Positions 33,460-42,143 of a stretch of DNA of 64,000 nt are shown here, one piece after another. The notes beneath the pieces are model-generated. The model made no database searches. It saw only the letters and a program-made list of their open reading frames with translations, and had not been told where the DNA came from. The first letter of the stretch is position 1; every line of letters starts with the position of its first letter. The stretch is from Pisolithus tinctorius (lineage: Eukaryota; Basidiomycota; Agaricomycetes; Boletales; Pisolithaceae), in NCBI GenBank assembly GCA_024663395.1, contig JANFAH010000016.1, positions 558,001 through 622,000 on the forward strand, read 5' to 3'. The position numbers and the translations under genes were made by a program.

Positions 33460-34407
33460 AGGACATTCTCAAGAGAGATGTCCCTTGTTTTGCAACTGAA
33501 ACATCTTCCCTCTTTGATGTGATGATCTCTTTCTTCTTTGGAGAGTCTCACTCCATCCACATCCATGGCATTCAGATCTTTTTCTTCAGAGGTTGTTCTT
33601 GGGATAGAATGTCCTCTTTTCTTTCTTTCCAGAGAACTCATTTACCTTCCTCCACTTTGCATCGAACTTTTGTGCCTGAGTATACCACTTGGTGATCTTT
33701 GTGGGAGTGGTTTCCATCATGTGGATGCAGTTCATGATGAAGGGTTTGAGTCCTTGTGAGAAGAACTCGATCAAGGTGATGTCTTCCATGATGGTAGAGT
33801 CAGTGGTGGCAGTTCGGAAGTCAGTGATATACTGTTCCACCAAGTCTTTTTGTTTCATGGTATGCAATTTGGTGATAGCAGTACTGGCAGTGTCAGAGGA
33901 GGTGAAAGAGTTCTTGAAATCTTTCATAAAATTGGCAAAAGAGCTGAAACTCAGGGGGTTCTTTTCCAGAGATGTCTTCTGGAAGGTAGCTGCCCAAGAA
34001 TGAGCAACACCTTTTTTCATATACAACAGGGCATAGACAACCTTTTTGGTGTTGGTGTCATAAATCTCTTCATTTACCAAGAGATAGGTCTGTACAGAGT
34101 ACAGCCAACTCATGGCATTCTTCTGGTCTCCATCAAAATTAGATGGAGCTCTGATCTTTAATTCAGTGGCTTTGATGGCAGTAGCACCAATCATTGCCTT
34201 TGACGATGAACCGGACATCATAATCTGGGGTGGGGGTGGGGGTGTAGGAAGTGAGGTAGCAGGTACCAGTGGAATGGGGGTACCAAGTGTGGTGAGTGAC
34301 TGGGTGAAAAGGTTTGAGAGGATATCTGAGGTGAATCCTCTATCTGGTTGTTCTGGTTCATTGGAGGTGTCTGTGACAGTGCTCTCCTGTTCTTCATCTG
34401 ATGACAA
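33460..34407 (-). pseudogene. Gypsy I gag
   Basis: It starts at ATG 34407 (MSSDEEQESTVTDT). An acidic, Pro-rich N terminus precedes a capsid-like region (KIRAPSNFDGDQKNAMSWL, VAHSWAATFQKTSL, YITDFRTATTD, LIEFFSQGLKPFI). A stop lies near 33586. The nucleocapsid reads RCFSCKTR, then a one-base frameshift and a TGA interrupt what would be GH...EC of a CX2CX4HX4C knuckle (about 33500-33460). The downstream frame passes into protease. Confidence 0.88.
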
Positions 34408-34515
34408 TTCTTCATGAGTGGGTCACAACAGTGCCCAATGTTGATTGTTTCAGGGGTTCATGGTGGTGCACTAAACAGTGACCTATTCAGCCAAAGGCTG
34501 GTAGACTTGAGCTTT

Positions 34516-34968
34516 TGTTATGCTCAACCGAGGTCAGAATGTAGGGAGAGCTCAAATGTAGACAATGGGTTTCTACTGAGCAACAGCTGCAGTAACCTTC
34601 ATAAACAACAAAGGATTTAGTTAATGCTGGTAAGAGCAGTCCTGATTAGGGACACTGAGGGTGAAGTTCTGAGGACAACTGCATATGATTGAGCAGCTCA
34701 AGTCTGGGGTTCCAGGACTTGAGCCAGCAGACTAAATACTACAAAGAAATGGACCACAAGGCATCTGCATGTAAATGAGGTAACTATGCCATTGGTTGAA
34801 CAACAATGACACACATCCTAAGCATGTAACAAGCTAGTAATGCCAGTGGTGGAGATAGTGAGCTGTCAGATCAGAGAGAAGATGGCTCGAAAAGGAAACA
34901 TAGTCCAACAGATCAAACACAAGGCAAACATACAGTGAAAAGAGAGAAAACAGGGGTGAAACATAACA
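34516..34968 (-). repeat. Gypsy I 5' LTR
   Basis: 453 bp, adjacent to the gag leader, same length as the 3' LTR. Confidence 0.93.
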
Positions 34969-35340
34969 TTCACTCTGTTCAGCATCCCCTGTCCAGTCAT
35001 CACTCACTTGTCTACTCCTGCATAACTCATCATCAACTTGTGCTAGGAGCACCTGCCATCAAAATTTCCCCCACTTTAGGTTTCTCTGCCCTCCAGGTTC
35101 CATGGAGGTAAACCACCACTCACTCATATTTGTCTTTGGTGTTTGGTTTGGTTGGTTTTCACCACCTTTCCACACTTTGACTCACAACATGGTAAAGTTG
35201 ATTGGAGAGGTTGATTCTGCCACTTGCCCAAGTTGGGGCCTTACTGACAGGTCTTCAAGACCTATACAAGGGTTTGGAGTTTGCACTGAAGGGTGGCAAC
35301 ATCAGGAAATTAATTGATGTCTATCGTGCCTTTCACATGC

Positions 35341-35575
35341 ATGGATAGTCAAAAAAGTCCAGATAGTTGCTGGGACTATTTCTAGTAGATTTGATTTCTA
35401 TTTTGACTATCTGTACTGTTTTTCTGACTATCCATACTATTTTTCTGACTATCCATCTATTTTTCTGACTATTCATACCATTTCTGTCTGACTATCTGGT
35501 CTATTTTTGACTATTCATTGACTATCCACACTATTTTTTTTGACTATTTGTACTATTTGTGACTTTCCAGACTCT
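35341..35575. repeat. Degenerate tandem repeats of GACTATCCATACTATTTTTCT type
   Basis: About ten imperfect units of roughly 20 bp, built on TGACTAT...ACTATTTTT, follow a short inverted start (ATAGTCAAAAAAGTCCAGATAGT). The block separates the leader of gypsy A from the companion gene of the Plavaka element and could be a subterminal repeat of that element. A similar AATAGTC-rich block is at 52390-52540. Between 35576 and 35897 I see no gene. Confidence 0.55.
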
Positions 35576-35897
35576 TCACAAGGGTGACTTTTTTGATAGC
35601 AGGCTCACATAGTTCACAAATAATGCATCACAAGATCTCATTCATTTACCACAAAGTGTAGTAGGAAAAAAAATTAAAATGAGCATAGTAAGCGCTTGCA
35701 TCTTGATTCAAGTGCAAGTGGGGATCGGACAGGGGAAAGAATGATTAAACATTTATGCTAACAGGTGTCCAAGTGATTGGGGGAGGGATGGGAGAGTATG
35801 CAATATATGTATGAAATATTCTGTGCCACACGATGTAGGGGATTGCGATGAGGGGACATCCAGCCAAGTCTGTCCTGTCAACTGGTCAGCAAGATAC

Positions 35898-38407
35898 TCA
35901 TAGCATACACAAAATCTCACAGATGCTTTGACATAAATCAGTATTAACAGCAAAATAAAACTCATCCATCAGGTCACCTGGAGAACTGCCATTGTCCAAT
36001 GTCTCCATGGAGGGGATAACGAGGGTGTGAGCCATAGCAATGATCTCACTCATCGCAGCATTATTGCATTTAGAAATGGATGTGTGATAGTCGTGAGTGC
36101 TGGTGCCCCAATTCTGCTCAGAGAATGCCAGCACACTCGATGACTCCTTCCTGGACACTTTGTTGAGCTTGAGCAGAGTTTTTGCCATCACCCTCATACC
36201 ATGGGTACTCATTTGATCGTCAACTTGCACCTCCCCCCTTTGGAACAGCCAAATGGCATGCTCAAGCTAAAGTAACAGTTAAAACTGCAGATTGATGACC
36301 AATGAAGAGTTACATACTGTGGCAGAACAAAGGGAAAGTGCCCCTCTGACAGCATGTTTCTTCATCACATTGGCGCCCAGTCCTGGAATGTCAGGGCATC
36401 TGATACAAGGCCGAAGATGGGCATGCATGAAGAGTTGCAGAATGAAGTGTGATCAATAAGTGTATGCCAGGTTCGTCATGTCGAGGTCCTGATATAGGAA
36501 GGAAAGCAGTCCATCTATGAGTTCATTGCAAGTTTGCCTGACAGCAGCAGCAGACCATGCATCATCATCTGGATCTGATGCAAGAAAATGAGTGATGAGT
36601 GCAATGGTGGTAGAGCTGAAGTTGCTGTGCCACAGACTGAGTCGCCAAGTTGCCTGCCCAAAAAATGAGTCAAGCATCTAGTTTAAGTGTAAACAGAATA
36701 ATCTTACCAGCATGAAAGTTGGCATCCCTGGGCATACTGCATGAGAATCGAAATCTGAGACAAGGGAGGTCATGATAATGCGAAGGGCAGTCATGAGCTC
36801 CAGATCTGGGATTGCCCACAGATCAGGGAAGGACCCAGCCCACATGAGGAGAGCAGGAAGCATTTGTTTCTACCATCTTCTATCTTCTTGCAGCTCTTCA
36901 GGCAAGTTTGCATTGATGAAATGTATGCGCCCACAAGTCGTGCTGTTGGTCCCTGTTGAAAGTGGCCAATCTGATGTGGAACTTGCTAAGGCCAACTCCC
37001 TCGATTCCTGAGTCATAGCTTTAGTTCCACACTGGCTACTGTCACTAACCTTCGCTTTCTTCGCCAGCTTGTCAATTCTGATATTAGTCTGTGACTCAAC
37101 ATAGGTTAGCAATGACCTTCAGTGAACCAGAGGACATACCATTGTAGTAACACATGGCTCCTTTACAACCTTCATGTGAACATTTACATCACAGAGGTCA
37201 CAGAAAGAACCCCCATCATCTGCATTCTCAACTTTGGACAAGGAGACATATTCAATGTTGTCATGATCAGCGTGCCTGTGCTTCAAGCCAGCCTGCACTG
37301 CATGGGAAATAGGATTTTCGACCTTGAGATCACTCTCGGCATCAGCACTTGTGTTAGTAGCATGCACCATAGCCTAGAAATAGTACCAGTGTTGTGAGAG
37401 ACTCATGGGCTTTCATGATCCAAAGAAAAATACCTCAACAGGTTCCTGGTACCATATAAACTTGGCGGAGATGGTAAGGGGGTCCCTGAAGTAATGTTCA
37501 TCCTCATCATGGGCCGCTGCAGGAACATCATTGCTGATCATATGGCATTTGGTGCTTTCCTGTGGCATAGTGTGCTCCTGATCATCCTCTGTGATGGAAA
37601 TTTCTGAGCTGATGCTGGTGGCTTTAGTTGTTAAGGATGGGACAGTGGAAGGGGGCAGGTTAGGTGTCCCATCAGTTTGAACCTGGGAGCCCAATGTTAC
37701 AGAATTGCAGGGGGTACCATTTCCAACAGGTGCAATGCTGCTGGCCCAGCTCTTGATGCGACCAGCCAAAAGAGTCCTATTGTTCAGGGTGCTAACATTC
37801 CAGGTAAGGTTCAGCCAAAATAAAGTCAATTCAGTGAGCAGAAGGAGCATTGTGCAAGGGAAGAGCACAATGTACTGGGACTTTCCTAGGTTGGGCACAT
37901 GTGCTGAAGTTGCCACATCATCACCCAGCAGCTCAGTTGTATCATGTCATCTTGGCAGCTTATCACTTGAGCCCAAAAAAAAATCATTGGTAGTCACACA
38001 GTGAGCTTCTACTTCTATATTCACAACTGTTGATTGATTATCTGCATCTGGAACCAATGAATTATGACATTTGCAACCACACCTTCACCACAAGGCAAGT
38101 CAGATATATTTGTAGGTCTGCCTTGCCTGCCCTTCAGTTTTGGTTTCGGCTTCACAGGCTTCGCTTTGACAGCATCTTGCATTGCCTGCTCTACCTCCAT
38201 GGTCGCCTCCATCTCTGAGATCCAGGTGCAGCCCTGTTGAACTGCAGCAGTGCAGGCATCACTCAAGTCCTTCGCACATGAGTCATTGGCTTTCTTCTGG
38301 CTTGAAGTATGTTGTTTAACCTGCACATCAAGAACTATTTGTCCTGGGTGTAGATTAGCCTTTTCTCTTCATGGATGATGACTTCTAGAAGAGTTGTTGG
38401 CTGACAT
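35898..38407 (-). pseudogene. Companion gene divergent from Plavaka, multi-exon, uncharacterised
   Basis: Several minus-strand exons form one protein. Exon 1 from ATG 38407 (MSANNSSRSHHP) contains HPGQIVLDVQVKQHTSSQKK and an Ala/Glu/Lys-rich helix ending KPVKPKPKLKGRQG. Ser/Thr-rich exons lie at about 37800-37430 and 37370-37190. Next are RIHFINANLPEELQED, MLPALLMWAGSFPDLWAI (near 36860), WHSNFSSTTIALITHFL (near 36610), ALSLC, and a C terminus with SVLAFSEQNWGTSTHDY. From memory of such sequences it resembles uncharacterised transposon-associated Agaricomycete proteins; I cannot name a domain or function. Stops (TGA in exon 1, near 37955 and elsewhere) indicate decay. It is divergent from the Plavaka gene. 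Confidence 0.6.
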
Positions 38408-38672
38408 AATACCTGCGATGCAAGGAGGGAGACAGAGACAGAGCAAGGTGAGTTTAAACTTCGCTTCTTTATGCAAAAAAGATCTCACAAACAATGTACC
38501 TAGTTTTCTGTACAAAGTCCCGCTTACCTCAAGCTAATTCACCCACACCATCCCAACATGTTTCCTTACATTGAAAATGCCTACATGACTGACATTTAAC
38601 ATGCTATGACACCCTTGTGCCAAACTGGGGTGCAACCATTGGTTTAGAAATCTCTCAGGTCTTACTCAACAC
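38408..38672. promoter_or_regulatory. Intergenic region between two divergent transposon genes
   Basis: This 265-bp stretch separates the starts of the companion gene (minus) and Plavaka (plus), so it would hold both promoters. I see no clear TATA box or repeat in it. Confidence 0.35.
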
Positions 38673-39580
38673 ATGCACATGCATCATCCTAGTTTAGGCT
38701 GCATTCCCCCAAGTTTCACTGTCAGCACAGGGTCACCTGACCATTTGGGACAAGACTACAATGGAACAGACCATGACACAGACATGTTTCCTCCAGCAAC
38801 TGAGTATGACATTCCAACTCCTGGCCATCAAGAACTCAGCAATGACTCTGACTCATTGGGCCAGGAACATGAGAGTCTAGGGCCAGAGTTTGTTGGTCCT
38901 GTGGGTAGGACTTATCACAATTTTCATCCAGGTCTAAACAGTAATTTGCATATACACTACAATAACTACTTCAACTAATACCTTGTCCATAGCATGAAGA
39001 TGCGATGCCAGTGGTCAATATCTGTTGGACAATGCACCACCACTGCTGTCTGCAGAGAGGTCTTCTGATGACTGGTCCCCTTTCTGAAACTGGCTGGAAT
39101 TCAAGCTTGCCGATTTTCTCTTTAGGCAGGCCAAAATGCCCACCAAAAAAATCGACACATTGCTTGAAATCTGGGCTGTGTTGTTACTTGCCTTACATGG
39201 GGAACCACTATTCACTAACCAGAAAGACCTTTATCATGTCATCGACAGCACATCTGTCGGTGAGGTCAAGTGGGAGAATTGTGTGGTGTGGTATGCTGAC
39301 AATGGACAAGATGGACAAGACAGCAATATGGCTCCTTGGATGCTTGACAGTTACAATGTATGGTATCGAGATCCACATAAAGTCATCCACAATGTCCTTG
39401 CTCACACTGACTTAATAGGTCGAATCAACTACATACCATACTGGGAGTATGATCCTACAAACAATCAAAGGCACTGGGAGGATTTCATGTCAGGAGCCTG
39501 GGCATGGAATGAGGCAGTAAGTCGTGCCCACTGCAGCTTGAAATTGATGCTAATGTCACACTCCTAGGACAGAATCATTA
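38673..39580 (+). pseudogene. Plavaka-type transposase, N-terminal half
   Basis: Three exons are supported. The first (to 38940) has an acidic segment, SLGPEFVGPVGRTYHNFHPG. An intron at 38941-38992 follows. The second (38993-39516) reads CDASGQYLLDNAPP, DDWSPF, stop, NWLEFKLADFLFRQAKM, IDTLLEIWAV, VWYRDPHKVIHNVL and HWEDFMSGAWAWNEA. An intron at 39517-39567 follows, then the third exon begins and is cut by the Harbinger element after 39580. These are landmarks of the fungal Plavaka family (CACTA-related). The exact start is uncertain and a zinc-finger N terminus is not visible. TGA stops at expected Arg positions (for example in PF*NW near 39080) disable it. The rest is at 59394-61149 and 56886-57535 on the other strand. 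Confidence 0.82.
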
Positions 39581-39701
39581 GAGCCAGTTCAGAAACCAGA
39601 AATTCTACAGAAGTCTGTCTTTGATAGTTTGTGTATGTTTGGCTGTCTGGATCGTTGCCAGCTCTGAGTTTGAATCATGTCAGCCTCAGCTTATTGTCGT
39701 T

Positions 39702-40099
39702 ATGGATGAGGCTGTTGACGATAGCGGCTTTGAGGAACTTCACTGACAATGCATGATCCAGTATATGGGTCTCATCATCAGCATCATCATTTGTGCTACT
39801 GCTCAACAAGCCACTCCAATCAGAAAGAGACCAGAACCATACCATACTTCGGCCCTCACTGGTGAAGGCTGGGTCATTGAACTTCTTACTGGTCACTGGG
39901 AATGCATCTGATGTGAACTTGGCATACACACTGATGTGTTCACACTTCTTGTGGACCATCTTCGAGAGATGGGCCACAGAAATTCTTGATTTGTTTCACT
40001 TGAAGAACAGCTGGCAATCTTCCTATACATGAGTATCACTGGCCTAACTATCAGGCATGTTGGTGAGTGCTTTCAGCATTTGAATGACATGATTTCTCA
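39702..40099 (+). pseudogene. Harbinger transposase, exon 1
   Basis: The frame from ATG 39702 (MDEAVDDSGFEELH) runs to 40099 with three TGA stops. It contains the family N terminus: YHTSALTGEGWVIELLTGHW, VFTLLVDHLREMG, then VSLEEQLAIFLYMSITGLTI and RHVGECFQHLNDMIS. Two stops replace residues expected to be Arg or another CGA-type codon. The exon ends with CA before a GTATGT donor and joins exon 2 at 48093 to complete a Gln codon, giving a YFHK continuation typical of HARBI1-like proteins. Confidence 0.85.
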
Positions 40100-40148
40100 G
40101 TATGTCCATTTAGTCTACCAATTGTTCTCCTGTAAGATGTTGGGCTCA

Positions 40149-40675
40149 TGTCATAATCGTGCCTCGACTCCAGCCAGACTTGGCCTCGTGCTCACTCAGT
40201 CTGGCCTTGGCCTCGCTAATCCCGTATCTCCAGTTGGTCTAGCGCGGTAGACACTGCTTTGCAGTGTCTGTCACTTCAGTTAAGCTCTGCCCGGTCTTGT
40301 CCCCGGTCCACTCTGTCCCGGTCTCTGCTATCTTAGTCATACGTTAGTAACCCTTGTCTTACCAATCACCTTAGCAATCCTTGCGAGACCGGCATTACCG
40401 GTCTCTGTACTATAGTTACTTCTGGTATATAAACTCATAGATACTCGGCCTGTAGACCTCAGTCTGAAATCAACTAAGTATCTCCTGACAACCATGCCTT
40501 GGCCTTGGACACGGACTGAGATCCATGCAAGGGAATAGCGCTGTACCTTCAGTTGCTAAGTCCAACCAGTCCACTCATCTGTACCTTCATCTTTACCCCT
40601 GACTCTGATCCCTCGGCCTTGTGCCCGCTTCGGTCTCTGGTCCGGTCTCAACCCAGACAATTCCTGTACTTAACA
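40149..40675 (+). repeat. Gypsy K 5' LTR
   Basis: 527 bp, same length as the 3' copy and differing from it by scattered, mostly transition, changes concentrated in the first 80 bp. Confidence 0.95.
40426..40433 (+). promoter_or_regulatory. TATA-like box in gypsy K 5' LTR
   Basis: TATATAAA at mid-LTR, identical in the 3' LTR. It is the likely core promoter. Confidence 0.5.
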
Positions 40676-40713
40676 GTATTTCAGACTCTCCACTTGTGTG
40701 GGTCTAAACCATC

Positions 40714-42105
40714 ATGGCAACCAAGACTCGTTTCCAACCTCCCCATGGCTGCTCTGCCACCAATCCCAACTCCGCTTCAGCCAGTGGGGCTCGCTGCAAA
40801 ACAGCACTAGCTGCTTTGGGCACCACTAGGCGCTCTCCAGGTACTGTCAGTCCTTTCAGGGGCTTCTCAGCCCGCACATCTAATACCCCCACCCCACGTT
40901 GCCCCACTGCTCCCATCCCCGAGGGTGACCCTGGCAATGATGGGCCGGGCAACGATGATGATAATAACCCAGATAATGATGACCCCAGCAACGGTCCCGG
41001 CGATGATGGGCCCAGTGACGATAATCCGGATGAGGATGATCTGGAGGATGAACTGGACTTCCCAGACCCGGACACTGAACCCGCGGTTGCGGTCTTCGAC
41101 AGTCTTGCAAAGGCCATCAAGCTGTTGGCTCGCAACTCCTGTACTAGTCCTGAGTCCTCAAGCAGGACCAAGCTACGCGAGCCCGATACCTTTGATGGCA
41201 CCGACCCTAAGAAGCTCCGCGCATTCTTTATCCAGTGCGAGCTTAATTTCCAAGACCGACCTCGGGCTTTCAGGACCGATCGCGCCAAAGTCATCTTCGC
41301 CCAGTTGTACCTCAAAGGTATGGCTCTTGAATGGTTTGAGCCAGACTTACTTGGACTCGACGATCCCGATGATCGGCCTCTCTGGATGGACTCCTGGAGG
41401 GAGTTCGTCCTAGAGTTGCAAACCACCTTTGGCCCTCACAACCCGGTTGCTGATGCCGAGAGCCAACTCGACCACTTGCACATGAAGGAAAGTCAGCGCA
41501 TTAACAAGTACATAGTTGACTTTAATCGGCTTGCTTTGCAAGTCCGAGGCTACGGAGATGGTGCGCTGCGCCACCACTTCTACTCCAGACTCCCAGACCG
41601 GATTAAGGACGAAGTTTGTCAAGTTGGCAAACCCTGGACACTTCACGAGCTCCGCCACCTCACCCAGGAGATAGATGCGTGCTATTGGGAGCGCAAGGAA
41701 GAAGTCCAGCGGGCAAGTAAGCACTAAGGCTTGTCCAACTCTAGTAACAACAAGTCCAGCAGCTCCAGCAACAACAACCAGCCTAAGACCAGTCAAGATA
41801 AAACCAAGACCGGCAACAATAACAACTCCGGTTCTTCCCCCAAGCCGGCTTCATCAAAGCCAGGCAACAATAATAATAGCAGCTCATCTAAGCCCGAGCC
41901 TAGCAAACTCGGGAAGGATGGGAAACTCACCCCAGAAGAACGCAAGCGTCACCTAGACGGAAACCTCTGCATGTTCTGCAGAGGGTCCGGTCATTTCGCT
42001 GACAAATGCCCCAAGAAAGCCAGAAAGGCCAAAGCTCACGCTGCGGCCACCACCGAGGCCACACTGGCCTCGGGCTCAGGTACTACCCCTGAGACAAAAA
42101 AATAG
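40714..42105 (+). pseudogene. Gypsy K gag (one in-frame stop)
   Basis: One frame of 463 codons starts at ATG 40714 (MATKTRFQPPHG), 38 bp after the LTR. It comprises a basic/Pro-rich N terminus, a long Asp/Asn-rich acidic stretch (about residues 65-120), a capsid-like region (REPDTFDGTDPKKLRAF, LKGMALEWFEPDLL, YIVDFNRLALQV) and a Ser/Asn/Lys-rich linker. One zinc knuckle, CMFCRGSGHFADKC (CX2CX4HX4C), follows at about 41971-42012. A TAA at 41725-41727 interrupts it at the start of the linker, where CAA is expected. It ends at TAG 42103-42105 within the frameshift signal. Confidence 0.9.
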
Positions 42106-42143
42106 GTAGCAGCTCCCAGGACTCCGCACAATCTGGGAGCTGC
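42096..42143 (+). promoter_or_regulatory. -1 ribosomal frameshift signal, gypsy K gag-pol
   Basis: Gag ends ACA AAA AAA TAG, containing the heptamer A AAA AAA (42096-42102), a canonical X-XXY-YYZ slippery site. A 6-nt spacer is followed by a perfect 11-bp stem, GCAGCTCCCAG (42109-42119) with CTGGGAGCTGC (42133-42143), and a 13-nt loop. The pol frame is -1 and open from this point (IGSSSQDSAQS). The same layout with a different stem sequence occurs in gypsy B. The function is inferred from structure. Confidence 0.78.

Larger units (their letters stand above)
28270..34968 (-). mobile_element. Ty3/gypsy chromovirus I, complete with two LTRs
   Basis: Two 453-bp LTRs (28270-28722 and 34516-34968) flank a 5.8-kb interior. 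On the minus strand the LTR starts TGTTA and ends CATGACA or CATAACA. The TSD TTCAC is at 28265-28269 and 34969-34973. A purine tract (AGAAGGGGGGTAA) precedes the 3' LTR. The interior encodes gag, pol (PR, RT, RNase H, IN, chromodomain) and an additional downstream ORF. It inserted into LTR G copy 1. Frameshifts and stops make it defective. Confidence 0.95.
25769..35186 (+). mobile_element. LTR G copy 1, interrupted by solo LTR H and gypsy I
   Basis: It begins TGTCACACACCAAAGG and ends TTTGACTCACA, collinear with copies at 48389-50242 and 57536-59393. Removing the two nested insertions leaves about 1.8 kb. A 4-bp duplication ACAT is at 25765-25768 and 35187-35190. A TATA-like box is at 27023-27030. 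Internal ORFs (for example 25983-26655) recur in the other copies but are broken and lack known domains. No internal region with gag-pol is attached in this window, so I call it a solo LTR of a long-LTR family. Confidence 0.82.
1..35190 (-). mobile_element. Ty3/gypsy element A, degenerate host of nested insertions
   Basis: Reading the minus strand from right to left gives gag (25768-25154, then 7434-6842), protease and reverse transcriptase (5262-3482), then RNase H and integrase (1170-1). The order gag-PR-RT-RH-IN is that of Ty3/gypsy. The 3' end lies beyond the window start, so no LTR pair was seen. It is interrupted by two palindromic elements, an 869-bp insertion holding a copia element, and an LTR of family G at the gag start. 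All coding parts carry stops, so this is an old, dead copy. The leader between 35187 and about 35340 probably belongs to its 5' region, but I found no LTR boundary there. Confidence 0.85.

Noticed and set aside
35341..35575. CRISPR-like spaced repeats
   Set aside because: Units are degenerate, contiguous and lack unique spacers; the genome is eukaryotic.
40704..41426. A 240-codon minus-strand ORF opposite gypsy K gag
   Set aside because: It mirrors the low-complexity acidic and Ser-rich gag sequence; composition is Ser/Gly/Leu-rich and no intron or domain supports it, unlike the antisense gene at 46333-47418.
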